Below, in pieces: positions 47,336 to 57,135 of a DNA stretch of 64,000 bases. This stretch comes from an uncultured Ferrovum sp. (lineage in GTDB: Bacteria; Pseudomonadota; Gammaproteobacteria; Burkholderiales; Ferrovaceae): the NCBI GenBank assembly GCA_903893215.1, contig CAITLJ010000021.1:62001-126000 (forward strand). Direction: 5' to 3'. The notes under the pieces are model-generated. The model did not search any database and was not told the origin of the DNA. It saw only the letters and a program-made list of their open reading frames with translations. Positions within the stretch are counted from its first letter, which is position 1. The number at the start of each line of letters is the position of its first letter. The position numbers and the translations under genes were made by a program.

Positions 47336-48373
47336 ATGTTTAGTTTCTTCCGGTCGCGCAAGTCCTCCGCACCGCCAGCAGATGTTGCGCCTTCCTCGGC
47401 CACCACGCAGCCCGCAGGTGCCGCTGCACCGGCCATCGACCGCGCAGCACCGGCCAGCGACGGTGGCGGCTGGCTGCAGCGCCTGCGCAGCGGTCTTGCA
47501 CGCACCCGCGAGCGGCTCGGCGCAAATCTGGGCAGCCTGTTCCATCTCGGCGCCAAGGTGGACGAGGCATGGTTCGAACAACTGGAAGAGGCGCTGCTCA
47601 TGGCCGATGTCGGTGTCACCGCCACGCGTCGCCTGCTGCAGGGCCTGCGCGAGACGGCGCGCCGTGAGCAGATCAACGATGGTGCGGCCCTGCGTTCCTT
47701 GCTTTCCAGCCAACTGGCCGACCTGCTCCGTCCACTGGAGCGCACCATCGTCCTGCAGGACGCGCCACCCACCGTGGTGCTGTTCGTCGGGGTCAATGGC
47801 GCTGGCAAGACCACCAGCATTGGCAAGCTGGCCCAACATCTGCTCAACGACGGCCAGCAAGTGATGCTGGCTGCCGGCGACACCTTCCGCGCCGCCGCTG
47901 TCGAACAATTGCGCGCCTGGGGCGAGCGTAACCAGGTGCCGGTGATCAGCCAGGCGCAGGGTGACTCTGCTGCCGTGATCTTTGATGCGATCAATTCGGC
48001 GCGTGCCCGTGGCACCAGCGTGCTGCTGGCCGACACGGCCGGTCGCCTGCCTACCCAGCTCCACCTGATGGAAGAGTTGCGCAAGGTGCAACGGGTGGCA
48101 GGCAAGGCGCTGGGCGGCGCCCCGCATGAAGTGCTGCTGGTGCTGGATGCCAACACGGGACAGAACGCGCTGGCGCAGGTGCGCGCCTTTGATGATGCGC
48201 TTGGCCTGACCGGCCTGATCGTGACCAAACTGGACGGCACGGCCAAGGGTGGCATCCTGGCAGCGATTGCGGCCGAACGCCCAATCCCGGTCGTGTTCAT
48301 CGGCGTGGGCGAAAGTCTGGCCGACCTGCGCCCCTTCGTGGCGCAGGAATACGCCGAGGCACTGCTGGCATGA
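47336..48373 (+). CDS. ftsY: Signal recognition particle receptor FtsY
   Basis: A 345-residue SRP GTPase with a short, poorly acidic A domain (about 1-50), an N domain, and a G domain with VNGAGKTTSIGKLA (P-loop), AGDTFRAAAVEQLRAW, LLADTAGRLPTQLHLMEEL and VTKLDGTAKGG. It docks ribosome-SRP complexes at the inner membrane. The stop overlaps ftsE by 4 bases. Confidence 0.96.
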   Translation: MFSFFRSRKSSAPPADVAPSSATTQPAGAAAPAIDRAAPASDGGGWLQRLRSGLARTRERLGANLGSLFHLGAKVDEAWFEQLEEALLMADVGVTATRRLLQGLRETARREQINDGAALRSLLSSQLADLLRPLERTIVLQDAPPTVVLFVGVNGAGKTTSIGKLAQHLLNDGQQVMLAAGDTFRAAAVEQLRAWGERNQVPVISQAQGDSAAVIFDAINSARARGTSVLLADTAGRLPTQLHLMEELRKVQRVAGKALGGAPHEVLLVLDANTGQNALAQVRAFDDALGLTGLIVTKLDGTAKGGILAAIAAERPIPVVFIGVGESLADLRPFVAQEYAEALLA

Positions 48374-49041
48374 TCGAAATCGCGGGGGTGACCCGCCGCT
48401 ATCCCGACGGCCGCGAAGCCCTCCGCGGCATTGACCTGCACGTGGAAGCTGGCGAGATGCTGTTTCTGGGTGGCCCGTCCGGCGCCGGCAAGAGCACCCT
48501 GCTGCGCGTGATCGCCGGGATCGACCGTCCCACCCGGGGTCGGGTCAGCCTGAACGGTCAGGAACTCACCCGCCTCGGTGCGTCTGCGCGCGAAGCCCTG
48601 CGCCGCAATATCGGTCTGGTGTTTCAGGACCATCGGCTGCTCAACGACCGCTCGGTGCGCGAGAACGCGGCGCTGCCGTTGCGTATCCAGGGATTGTCGG
48701 CCGCCGATGTGGAACGTCGGGTAGGCGCTGCGCTGGAACGGGTCGGGCTGGCAGCACGCGCTGCCGACTCGCCCCTTGCGCTGTCGGGTGGCGAGCGGCA
48801 GCGGCTGTGCATAGCGCGCGCGCTGGTTGGACGCCCGGCGCTGATTGTGGCTGACGAGCCGACCGGCAGTCTGGATCAGGAATACAGTCAGGCGATCCTC
48901 GCGCTGTTCCGCTCCTTCAATCTGGCAGGCGTGACGCTGATCATCGCCACCCATGACGAACGCCTTGTGCAGCAACTGGAGGGGCGACTGGTGCACATGG
49001 ACCAGGGCCGCATCCTGAGTGACGGCAGGGTGGCGCGATGA
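48370..49041 (+). CDS. ftsE: Cell division ATP-binding protein FtsE
   Basis: A 223-residue ABC ATPase: Walker A GGPSGAGKSTLLRVIAG, Q loop GLVFQDHRLL, signature LSGGERQRLCIARAL, Walker B ALIVADEPTGSLD and the His switch IIATHD. With FtsX it drives amidase activation at the septum. It overlaps ftsX by 4 bases. Confidence 0.95.
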   Translation: MIEIAGVTRRYPDGREALRGIDLHVEAGEMLFLGGPSGAGKSTLLRVIAGIDRPTRGRVSLNGQELTRLGASAREALRRNIGLVFQDHRLLNDRSVRENAALPLRIQGLSAADVERRVGAALERVGLAARAADSPLALSGGERQRLCIARALVGRPALIVADEPTGSLDQEYSQAILALFRSFNLAGVTLIIATHDERLVQQLEGRLVHMDQGRILSDGRVAR

Positions 49042-49946
49042 TGGGCAGCCTCCAGCAGCAAGGCTATGCCCTGCGTCAGGCACTGGTTCGACTGGCGCGA
49101 GCGCCGGTCGCCCATCTGTTCACCGTGCTGGTGATCAGCCTGTCGTTGGCGGTCCCGCTCGTGCTGTACCGATTGGTGAGCGACCTCGGTGCGCTGGCAA
49201 GGGCGCAGGCGGGTCCGCCCCAGCTCACCGTGTTCCTGCGCATGGACGCCAGCGAGGCCTTGATCACCAGCACACGGACGGCGCTCCAGGCACGGCCCGA
49301 CCTTGAGGCGGTCCGTTATGTCTCGCCGGACGCCGCTTTGCAGGACATCCGGCGCAGCACGCGCATGGAGGACGTGCTGGCCGGACTGGACGGCAACCCG
49401 TTGCCCGGCGCATTTGTTGTGCGACCGCGCCAGGGGGAACCGGAAGGCTTGGTGACGCTGCAGAAGGCCCTGCGCGCCCTGCCCGGCGTTGACCTGGTGC
49501 AATTCGACGCCGAATGGGCACGTCGGCTTTACGCCCTGGGCCAATTGAGCGAGCGCGGGGTGCTGATGCTGGGGGGTGTGCTGGTGGCGGGCTTGCTCAG
49601 CGTGGTGGTCAACACGCTGCGTCTGCAGATCCTGGCCGCACGCGAAGAGATCGAAGTCTGCAAGCTGATGGGGGCGAGCAATGCCTTTGTTCGGCGCCCG
49701 TTTGTCTATTTTGGGGTGCTGCAAGTGTTACTTGGCAGCCTGCTCGCCATGGGCTTGGCCGAACTGGCGCGTTGGTCGATCAATCAGGCCAGCACCGACT
49801 GGCTGGCGCCTTTGGGTGTACACCTTCAACTGCAGGCACCCGATGCACTTGAATGGGCCAGCCTGCTGGGGTGGGCGGTGATGATGGGTTGGCTGGCTTC
49901 TGCAGCCACGGTGGCCGCATTCCTGCGTCAGTTACGTTCCACCTGA
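49038..49946 (+). CDS. ftsX: Cell division protein FtsX
   Basis: A 302-residue permease-type protein with four membrane segments (about 26-46, 170-195, 220-245 and 270-292) and an extracellular domain between the first two, containing LTVFLRMDAS and VRYVSPDAALQDI. The block RLQILAAREEIEVCKLMGASNAFVRRPF is characteristic. It partners FtsE; rpoH follows, as in E. coli. Confidence 0.94.
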   Translation: MMGSLQQQGYALRQALVRLARAPVAHLFTVLVISLSLAVPLVLYRLVSDLGALARAQAGPPQLTVFLRMDASEALITSTRTALQARPDLEAVRYVSPDAALQDIRRSTRMEDVLAGLDGNPLPGAFVVRPRQGEPEGLVTLQKALRALPGVDLVQFDAEWARRLYALGQLSERGVLMLGGVLVAGLLSVVVNTLRLQILAAREEIEVCKLMGASNAFVRRPFVYFGVLQVLLGSLLAMGLAELARWSINQASTDWLAPLGVHLQLQAPDALEWASLLGWAVMMGWLASAATVAAFLRQLRST

Positions 49947-50030
49947 GGGTTTGTCTTACGAGGCGCGCGGTTCCCGGTGGGTGCGGTATTGATCACCGTT
50001 TCGGGTCGAACAAGGGAACCGGTCGCAATA

Positions 50031-50057
50031 CTGGCACTCTCATTCTTCGAGTGCTAA
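50031..50057 (+). promoter_or_regulatory. CIRCE-like HrcA operator overlapping the rpoH promoter
   Basis: CTGGCACTC, nine bases, GAGTGCTAA. The right arm matches the CIRCE consensus (TTAGCACTC-N9-GAGTGCTAA) at all nine positions, the left at seven, and the N9 spacing is exact. It lies 52 bases before the rpoH start. TAATAT at 50055-50060 can serve as the -10, with CTGGCA (50031) as -35 at 18-base spacing, so HrcA binding would block the promoter. Confidence 0.8.
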
Positions 50058-50108
50058 TATTTTGCGGATCGTCGCGGTCACTCGCCACGGATCCAGCAGG
50101 AGGTCGCA

Positions 50109-50972
<864 letters not shown>

Positions 50973-51026
50973 ACCTCCTGACTGCACGGGCGGGTGCAGG
51001 GGGGTTATGTTCGGAGCTTGATCGGC

Positions 51027-51623
51027 TTATTCGACCAGCAACCGTTTAAGGTCGGATGCCATTCCGGCTGGTGTGGCCTCAGGCCCATAAAGCAGTCGCG
51101 GCGCGCCGGTGCGGTCCAGCAAATACACGAAGCCGGCATGCTCAAAACTGGCTGCACTGCCTTCCTTGCGCTTGGAATACACCCGGAAGTCTTTGGCAGC
51201 CGCGGCCAGTGCCGTCTGCGTACCGGTCAGCCCGATGAAGTCCGGCCCGAACCCCGCCAGGTAAGACTTGAGCACCGCAGGGGTATCGGTATCTGCATCC
51301 ACCGTGACGAACAAAGCGCGCACCTGATCGCGCTGTGGTCCCAGCAGGGTGAGCGCGCTTTTCAGGTGTCCGAGAGTCTCCGGACAGATATCCGGACACT
51401 GCGTGAAACCAAAATAAAACAGCTGCAACTTGCCGCGAAAATCGGCCGGAGTACGCGGCTGGCCATTCTGGTCGATCAGCGCCCATTGCTGTCCGTACCC
51501 GGCCCCCTTGATATCCACGCCGAAGTACGGCGTGGATTCAGGCTGACACGCACTCAACAGCAGCGCAGCCGTCACGGCCAACAGTGGACCCCTCGGCAAG
51601 GCGCGCGCCAGCGCAGCCCACAT
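51027..51623 (-). CDS. SCO1/SenC family copper chaperone
   Basis: A 198-residue lipoprotein (lipobox LLSAC, C26) with a thioredoxin fold. The copper site is C76-x3-C80 in FTQCPDICPETLGH, plus the His in FEHAGFVYLLD. It inserts copper into the CuA centre of oxidase subunit II. The start ATG overlaps the ctaB stop by one base, so the long frame extending upstream through ctaB is not used. Confidence 0.94.
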   Translation of the reverse strand: MWAALARALPRGPLLAVTAALLLSACQPESTPYFGVDIKGAGYGQQWALIDQNGQPRTPADFRGKLQLFYFGFTQCPDICPETLGHLKSALTLLGPQRDQVRALFVTVDADTDTPAVLKSYLAGFGPDFIGLTGTQTALAAAAKDFRVYSKRKEGSAASFEHAGFVYLLDRTGAPRLLYGPEATPAGMASDLKRLLVE

Positions 51624-52519
51624 CAGATCACCTGCGGAAAGTAGTGATCCACCAACATCACGGCAAACAGAAGGGCCAGGTACCAGATCGACCAGGTGAA
51701 GGTGCGCCGGGAAATCGCGTCGGTGTAATGCTTCCAGACCTGCCATGCGTACCACACAAAAATGCCCCCCAGGATCAAGGCGCCGATCGCATACAGACCA
51801 CCCGACAGGCCGGATGCTACCGGCAACAGGCTGGCCGCCACCAGGATCAGTGTGTACAGGAACACGTGCAGACGGGTGTATTCGTCGCCATGGGTGACCG
51901 GCAACATCGGGATGCCGGCGCGCGCGTATTCTTTCTTGCGGTAAAGCGCCAGCGCCCAGAAATGTGGCGGGGTCCAGACAAAGATGATCAGGAACAGCAG
52001 CAGGGCATCGGCGGTGACTTCGCCGGTCACGGCAGCCCAGCCAAGCACCGGGGGCATGGCACCTGAGGCGCCGCCAATCACGATGTTCTGCGGGGTGGCG
52101 GGCTTGAGCAGGACGGTATAGATAATGGCGTAGCCGACAAAGGTGGCCAGGGTCAGCCACATGGTCAGTGCGTTCACCTGCGTGTAAAGCAATGCCATGC
52201 CCGTGCCACCCGTCAGCGAGGCCAGCGCCAGGACCTGGAATGAACTGATCGTGCCACGAGCGGTTCCGCGTGCGCGCGTCCGCGCCATCAGGGCATCAAT
52301 CTGCTGTTCGACCAGACAATTGATCGCAGCGGCCGCTGCGGCGACCAGAAAGATGCCGATGGTGCCGCCAACCAGCACACGCGGCGCCACCATGCCTGGC
52401 ACCGCCAGAAACATGCCAATCACTGCCGTGAAAACGATCAGCGCCACCACGCGTGGCTTGCACAGATGCAAAAATTGCAGCAGGACGCCCTCTTCAACGG
52501 GCAGAGCAGTAGATTCCAT
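51623..52519 (-). CDS. ctaB: Protoheme IX farnesyltransferase (heme O synthase)
   Basis: A 298-residue UbiA-family membrane enzyme with about nine helices. [23 protein letters not shown] and [23 protein letters not shown] (the Asp-rich prenyl-diphosphate site) are diagnostic, and [17 protein letters not shown] is a second block. It makes heme O for CtaA, the gene before it (2-base gap). Confidence 0.95.
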   Translation of the reverse strand: MESTALPVEEGVLLQFLHLCKPRVVALIVFTAVIGMFLAVPGMVAPRVLVGGTIGIFLVAAAAAAINCLVEQQIDALMARTRARGTARGTISSFQVLALASLTGGTGMALLYTQVNALTMWLTLATFVGYAIIYTVLLKPATPQNIVIGGASGAMPPVLGWAAVTGEVTADALLLFLIIFVWTPPHFWALALYRKKEYARAGIPMLPVTHGDEYTRLHVFLYTLILVAASLLPVASGLSGGLYAIGALILGGIFVWYAWQVWKHYTDAISRRTFTWSIWYLALLFAVMLVDHYFPQVI

Positions 52520-52521
52520 GG

Positions 52522-53547
52522 TCAGGCAGAGGCTTGATAGACAGTACGGGAGAGGGGGCGGGCGCCGGCGGGCGCCACGGGTCGGCACAGAGTGGCGGTG
52601 TTGGTGGCCACCAGCGCCAGCAACAGCAGTGCGGCGCCGCCATTATGCATTACCGCCAGAGGTAGCGGCAGTTGCCACACCACGATCGAGATGCCGATCG
52701 CCAGTTGTGCCGTCAGCGCCAGTAGCAGCAGCACGCCAAAGATGCGCAGGCCAGGCGCCCGCAGCAAGGTCAGGCCGAGCAGCAGCAGGGTGGTGCCAAC
52801 CAACGCCGCACCGATCCGGTGGGTGAAATGGATGGCGGTCAACGCCGCGTTGCTGAGCAGGCCACCGTCTGCCGTATGCCCCAGTTCACGCAGGAGATGG
52901 AAGGCGTTGCCGTAATCGGTGTCGGGCGTCAGCGTGCCGTGGCAAAGCGGAAAATCCGGACAGGCCAGCGCAGCGTAATTGGTGCTGGTCCAGGCACCCA
53001 GGGCCACCTGCATCGCCAGCAACACCAGGCCAAGCAGGGCAAAGCGGCGCACCCCGGGCGACACGGCGGGGCCGTGTACGATGTCGGTCTGGCGCAAGGC
53101 CATCACGCTGAGCAAGGCAAAGGTGGTCAGGCCACCCAGCAGGTGCAGGCTCACGATCACCGGCTTGAGCAGCAAGGTCACCGTCCACATGCCAAGCATG
53201 CCCTGAAAGATCACCACCGCCACAAGGGCGCTAGGCAGTCCCGGGATGCGGCCCGGTGCACGCTGACGCCAGGCCAATGCGCTCAGCAGCAGGATCAGGA
53301 AGCCCAGGCTGGTAGCAAAATAGCGGTGCACCATCTCCAGCCAGGCCTTGCGCGGCTCCACCGGCTTGCCAGGAAAGGCAACTTCGGCGCTGGCCTTGTC
53401 GGCGGCGGCTTCTGGCACGCCCACGTGTCCGTAGCAGCCTGGCCAGTCCGGGCAACCCAGACCGGCGTCATTCAGGCGTACATAGGCACCCAGCAGCACG
53501 ATGCCAAGGGCGAGTGCTGCGGCAAGTATCGAGAGGGTCTTGAACAT
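52522..53547 (-). CDS. ctaA: Heme A synthase
   Basis: A 341-residue membrane protein of the COX15/CtaA family with about eight helices. [35 protein letters not shown] and [12 protein letters not shown] carry the conserved Cys pairs and haem-ligating His residues; [12 protein letters not shown] provides another. It oxidises heme O to heme A for the aa3 oxidase. Confidence 0.95.
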   Translation of the reverse strand: MFKTLSILAAALALGIVLLGAYVRLNDAGLGCPDWPGCYGHVGVPEAAADKASAEVAFPGKPVEPRKAWLEMVHRYFATSLGFLILLLSALAWRQRAPGRIPGLPSALVAVVIFQGMLGMWTVTLLLKPVIVSLHLLGGLTTFALLSVMALRQTDIVHGPAVSPGVRRFALLGLVLLAMQVALGAWTSTNYAALACPDFPLCHGTLTPDTDYGNAFHLLRELGHTADGGLLSNAALTAIHFTHRIGAALVGTTLLLLGLTLLRAPGLRIFGVLLLLALTAQLAIGISIVVWQLPLPLAVMHNGGAALLLLALVATNTATLCRPVAPAGARPLSRTVYQASA

Positions 53548-53593
53548 CGCAAACTTCCTTTGATTCGCCGAACCGGTGTCATCCGGGCCGGAA

Positions 53594-54211
53594 TTAACCG
53601 ATCTGGGAGGCCTTCAGCAGGCGCTCCATGTCCTTCAGCACTTTTTTCAGGTCTGCATTGAGCGGATAGCGCAGCACCAGATTGCCGAGCGGGTCGACCA
53701 CCCACAGGTGTGCATGCGCATCGCCCTGTTCGGGCGTAAAAGCGGTGGCAAGGGGCCCGCCCTGCAGGTGCAGGAAATGCGTGCCGGCGTAGTCGCGGGT
53801 GGTGCCCACGGCCACATGCGCCGAGTCTTCCAGCAACAGCACGCGCTCGACGCGGGTATCGTCATGTCCCAGTGCAGCCCGCACCTGACGCATGCCGTAC
53901 AGCTTGGCCTGACAACCCTGCTCGCAGGATGACACGTCCTGCGCCACCAGCACCCATTTGCCCTTCAGGCTGTCCAGGGTGAATGGCTTGCCCTCTTCAT
54001 CCTGCAAATTGGCGGCTGGCAGCGGCGCCACCTCAAGCAGGGTGCCATAGATGTGGCCGTTGGCCGGGTGGACCAGAAAATACCAGATATAGGACAGCAC
54101 CACGGGAGAGGCAAATACCAGCAGCATCAACAGGATCTGCAGGCGCGCGGCGCGCTGCTTGCGCGGATCGGGTTGCGCCGACGTTGCGCTGGTCGGGGAT
54201 GAAGTGCTCAA
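53594..54211 (-). CDS. Membrane-anchored protein with SCO-like CxxxC motif, oxidase cluster
   Basis: A 205-residue protein with one N-terminal membrane segment (LQILLMLLVFASPVVLSYIWYFLV, about 25-48) and a periplasmic domain. That domain has LKGKWVLVAQDVSSCEQGCQAKLYGMRQVRAAL, where C-E-Q-G-C sits at the place SCO proteins carry their copper-binding CxxxC, and HLWVVDPLGNLVLRYP near the C-terminus. This gene is conserved between SURF1 and ctaA in betaproteobacteria. A redox or copper role in oxidase assembly is inferred. The TTG start at 54211 overlaps the SURF1 stop by 4 bases and has AGGA upstream. Confidence 0.75.
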   Translation of the reverse strand: MSTSSPTSATSAQPDPRKQRAARLQILLMLLVFASPVVLSYIWYFLVHPANGHIYGTLLEVAPLPAANLQDEEGKPFTLDSLKGKWVLVAQDVSSCEQGCQAKLYGMRQVRAALGHDDTRVERVLLLEDSAHVAVGTTRDYAGTHFLHLQGGPLATAFTPEQGDAHAHLWVVDPLGNLVLRYPLNADLKKVLKDMERLLKASQIG

Positions 54212-54936
54212 GATGGGCGTCCTGCCTTGCGAAAAAAATTGAAATACAGATAAAGGGCCACGGTGGTGGCGGCCAGGCTGAACCACTGAAACGCATAGCC
54301 GCGGTGCATGTCGATGCCGGCATCTGGCGTTTCAACCACGGCCAGCAGGCCCGGACTGGCCGGCTCCGCCAACAGCACCAGCGGCAGCACCTCCAGATGA
54401 TGGACCTCGGCATAGCGCGTCAGTTGCAAGTTTTGCCAAACCGGACCGCTGACCACGTTTGACGACAACTCCATGTAGCGGGTCTGCGCCGGGGCAAGGT
54501 GACCAGTGACTGCCTGCGGACCGTCGGGCACAGGGACTTCGGGCGCCCTGGGATAGGTGGAACTGCGGGCCAGAAAACCGCGATTCACCAGCACGACTCG
54601 GTGCCCGAGTTGCAGCGGTGTCAGCACGTGATAGCCGGGTACGCCATCGTGGTCGCGATTGTCGATGTAGATCTGCCCGGACGGCAGATAGGTGCCACTG
54701 GCCTGGGCGGCCCTGAAACGCAGCGTGTCCGCTGCCGACGCCAGCATTGGCTGGTCGGCAAGCGTTACAGCGGGTGCCAGCCGGCGTTGTTCCAGCGCCG
54801 CCTGCAGCAAGGTTTTTTCTTGCGCCCGGTGCACTTGCCAGCGTCCAAGCAGCAAGGTGACCACCACCACCAACAGCGCAGCCAGGGTGGGAATCAGCCC
54901 CACCCGGCGCTGGACGGACCTGACGTCAGCAGTCAT
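54208..54936 (-). CDS. SURF1 family cytochrome oxidase biogenesis protein
   Basis: A 242-residue protein with membrane segments at both ends (about 12-32 and 212-232) and a periplasmic middle domain. GRWQVHRAQEKTLLQAALEQR, YIDNRDHDGVPGYHVLTPLQL and VLVNRGFLARSSTYP are SURF1 signatures. It helps insert haem into subunit I. Confidence 0.93.
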   Translation of the reverse strand: MTADVRSVQRRVGLIPTLAALLVVVVTLLLGRWQVHRAQEKTLLQAALEQRRLAPAVTLADQPMLASAADTLRFRAAQASGTYLPSGQIYIDNRDHDGVPGYHVLTPLQLGHRVVLVNRGFLARSSTYPRAPEVPVPDGPQAVTGHLAPAQTRYMELSSNVVSGPVWQNLQLTRYAEVHHLEVLPLVLLAEPASPGLLAVVETPDAGIDMHRGYAFQWFSLAATTVALYLYFNFFRKAGRPS

Positions 54937-54969
54937 GCTCTACCTTCTGTCACTGGTTGGAAATTTGTC

Positions 54970-55167
54970 ATGCGTGTGCTGGTGTTGCTTGCCTTGCTGA
55001 TCATCGTCGGTAGCCTGGCCAGCGGGTTTTATTTCATGATCACCGACAAGGGCAAGACGGATCGCGCCGTTCGCGCGCTCACCGTGCGCGTGGCAATTTC
55101 GGTCACGCTGTTCCTGTTGTTGATGGCGGGCCAGTACTTCGGACTGCTGCCCGACCGTCACCTCTGA
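54970..55167 (+). CDS. DUF2909 twin-transmembrane small protein
   Basis: A 65-residue protein with two hydrophobic helices (about 3-24 and 40-60) around a charged loop TDKGKTDRAVRALTVR. It matches the small DUF2909 family found beside SURF1 in betaproteobacteria. It is on the opposite strand to its oxidase neighbours and has a bidirectional 33-base gap to SURF1. The long frame reading upstream is antisense to SURF1. Confidence 0.85.
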   Translation: MRVLVLLALLIIVGSLASGFYFMITDKGKTDRAVRALTVRVAISVTLFLLLMAGQYFGLLPDRHL

Positions 55168-55177
55168 AAGTGGCAAA

Positions 55178-55206
55178 CCCGGGCGCACCTTGCGGTGTTG
55201 CCCGGG
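55178..55206. terminator. Stable hairpin between DUF2909 gene and ctaE
   Basis: CCCGGGC and GCCCGGG close an outer 7-base stem, with CACC/GGTG and a TTGC loop inside. It begins 11 bases after the DUF2909 stop and lies 84 bases beyond the ctaE stop on the minus strand. On the minus strand it is followed by a short TTTG. It is probably the shared transcript end for the two convergent units. Confidence 0.5.
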
Positions 55207-55289
55207 CTGCTGGCACTGCGCTGCGCCCCTTGTTCCGGCGCAGCCACGTTCGACAGATCCGACCAGACGGCCGGATCCGTCCTTCTGGC

Positions 55290-56135
55290 TCAGAGCCAGT
55301 AAACAAACACGAACAAGCCCAGCCAGACCACGTCCACAAAGTGCCAGTACCAGGACACGGCTTCAAAGGCAAAGTGGTGTTCCGGAGTGAAATGCCCCTT
55401 CAGGCTGCGCGCCAGGATCACGATCAGCATCAGGGTGCCCAGCGAGACATGGAAACCATGAAAGCCGGTCAGCATGAAGAAGGTGGCACCGTACACGCCG
55501 GTGGCCAGGCTGAACGCGGCTTCGCCGTATTCGGTCATCTGGCAGAACAGAAAAATCAGCCCCAGCGCCACGGTGGCGGCCAGTCCCAGAACCAGCTGGG
55601 TACGGTCGTTCTTCTTGATGGCCCAGTGCGCCCAGGTGACGGTGACGCCCGATGTGAGCAGCAGCATGGTGTTGATGGCCGGCAGGCCCCAGGCCGACAT
55701 GGGGTGGAATTCGGTGGCGTTATACGGCCCCATGCTGGGCCAGTCGGGCTTGAAACCCGGCCAGAGCAGCTGATTGTCAACGTCGCCCAGCAGCGGGACC
55801 GACATCTGACGCGCATAGAACAGGGCACCGAAGAACGCGGCAAAGAACATCACTTCCGAAAAAATGAACCAGCCCATCGACCAACGGAACGAGGCATCCA
55901 CCTGGGCGTTGTACTTGCCCGACTCGCTTTCGCTGATCACATTGCCGAACCAGCCAAACAGCATGTACGTCAGCGTGGCGAAACCGGCCGCCAGCAGCAC
56001 GTAAGCCTGAGTCTTGCCAAAGTGCAGCAGGCTGACAAAGCCGATGGCCAGCAGGAACAGCGCGGTCGAACCTACCACCGGCCACTTGGACGGCGCCGGG
56101 ACGTAATACACGTCATGCGTGGAGCTGGAGCTCAT
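55290..56135 (-). CDS. ctaE: Cytochrome c oxidase subunit III
   Basis: A 281-residue membrane protein with seven helices. MGWFIFSEVMFFAAFFGALFYAR, FMLTGFHGFHVSLGTLMLIVI and HFAFEAVSWYWHFVDVVWLGLFVFVYW are the subunit III signatures. It is the last structural gene of the ctaC-ctaD-ctaG-ctaE run. Confidence 0.96.
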   Translation of the reverse strand: MSSSSTHDVYYVPAPSKWPVVGSTALFLLAIGFVSLLHFGKTQAYVLLAAGFATLTYMLFGWFGNVISESESGKYNAQVDASFRWSMGWFIFSEVMFFAAFFGALFYARQMSVPLLGDVDNQLLWPGFKPDWPSMGPYNATEFHPMSAWGLPAINTMLLLTSGVTVTWAHWAIKKNDRTQLVLGLAATVALGLIFLFCQMTEYGEAAFSLATGVYGATFFMLTGFHGFHVSLGTLMLIVILARSLKGHFTPEHHFAFEAVSWYWHFVDVVWLGLFVFVYWL

Positions 56136-56206
56136 TGTTTTCTCCCTGTTTTAAAAATGTTTATGCAGTATGCGGTTAGTCGCGGTCCTAAGTGCTTGCG
56201 ACCTGA

Positions 56207-56401
56207 TCATGCCTTGTGGGTGACATACATCACCAACCCCACCAGCGTGCCGATGAACAGCAGGGTGCAGATGATGCCCACCACGGCCACTTGGGCAAAG
56301 CTCAGCTTGGTGATGTCCGATTTGTAACCGGATTCGCTACGCACGCCAAGAAATGCCCAGAACACCGCAACAAAAGCCCGCCAGAGCTGAGCCAGAGCCA
56401 T
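56207..56401 (-). CDS. DUF2970 small membrane protein
   Basis: A 64-residue protein with an amphipathic start (LWRAFVAVFWAFLGVRSESGYKSD), typical of DUF2970, and one C-terminal membrane segment (about 35-60). Its ATG overlaps the ctaG stop by one base (TGATG). It sits between ctaG and ctaE, as in other betaproteobacteria. Its function is unknown but presumably tied to the oxidase. Confidence 0.9.
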   Translation of the reverse strand: MALAQLWRAFVAVFWAFLGVRSESGYKSDITKLSFAQVAVVGIICTLLFIGTLVGLVMYVTHKA

Positions 56402-56943
56402 CAGCCCTTGCCTCCTGCTTCGGCGGTGATATCAAAAAACGTGTACGACAGTGAAATGCGGCTGATGTCCGTGGGCAGATCCGGCTCGACCACGAACACC
56501 ACCTGCATGTCACGCGCTTCCCCTGGCGCAAAGGTTTGCTGATCAAAACAAAAACACTTCAACTTTTTGAAGTACGGCGCCGCAAGGCTTGGCGCGTAGC
56601 TTGGAACTGCCTGTGCGATCACCTTGCGGCCGGTATTGTTGACCACCCGGTAGCGCACGGTGGTAACCACCCCTGGGTGCACCTGCACGATGGGATTGAG
56701 GGCCTCAAAGGTCCAGCCCAGCCCATTACTGTTGGACGCCACAAACTCCACCGTGACATCACGGGTGGGATCGATGGAGCCACTGGCAGTCTGGGCCACC
56801 ACCCGGCTTTGACTGATGCCGGTGGCCTCGCAGATCTGCCGGTAAAACGGCACCAGCGCCAGGCCAAAACACCCCATCACGCAAGCAATGATGATCAGCT
56901 TGCGGGCTAGCAGTGCGTTGCGGTCAGCGAGGCTTGCGTTCAA
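56401..56943 (-). CDS. ctaG: Cytochrome c oxidase assembly protein CtaG (Cox11 type)
   Basis: About 180 residues: one membrane anchor (LIIIACVMGCFGLALVPFYRQICEATG), then a periplasmic copper-binding domain with KLKCFCFDQQTFAPGEARDM containing the CFCF motif that delivers CuB copper to subunit I. No ATG is available; TTG 56943, 8 bases after the preceding small gene, is preferred over TTG 56979, which lies inside it. Confidence 0.92.
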   Translation of the reverse strand: MNASLADRNALLARKLIIIACVMGCFGLALVPFYRQICEATGISQSRVVAQTASGSIDPTRDVTVEFVASNSNGLGWTFEALNPIVQVHPGVVTTVRYRVVNNTGRKVIAQAVPSYAPSLAAPYFKKLKCFCFDQQTFAPGEARDMQVVFVVEPDLPTDISRISLSYTFFDITAEAGGKG

Positions 56944-56950
56944 GGCGGTC

Positions 56951-57073
56951 TCAGAAAAACAGGTGGGTGACGGTGCCAAAAAAGAATGCCGCGGCCAGCG
57001 CTGCGCACAGGATGGCGGTCAAATACTTGTTGCCATGATGGCTGCGGCGCGCGACGGGATCGGGTTGGGACAT
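56951..57073 (-). CDS. Cytochrome oxidase small assembly protein (40 residues)
   Basis: The reverse strand from ATG 57073 encodes MSQPDPVARRSHHGNKYLTA and then a single hydrophobic helix ILCAALAAAFFFGTVTHLFF ending at TGA. It lies between ctaD and ctaG in the same direction. A single-helix peptide of about 40 residues in this position is conserved in betaproteobacteria as the 'cytochrome oxidase small assembly protein'. It is easily missed by length cut-offs. Confidence 0.75.
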   Translation of the reverse strand: MSQPDPVARRSHHGNKYLTAILCAALAAAFFFGTVTHLFF

Positions 57074-57135
57074 GTGCGATGACGAGGGCGGCCAGCGTCT
57101 GTCCGACGCGTGCCGCCCTCTTTAGCCTCAGGAGA

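Noticed and set aside
47231-48127. Upstream extension of the catalytic M16 gene
   Set aside because: This region is antisense to ftsY, and a proper start with a signal peptide exists at 47230.
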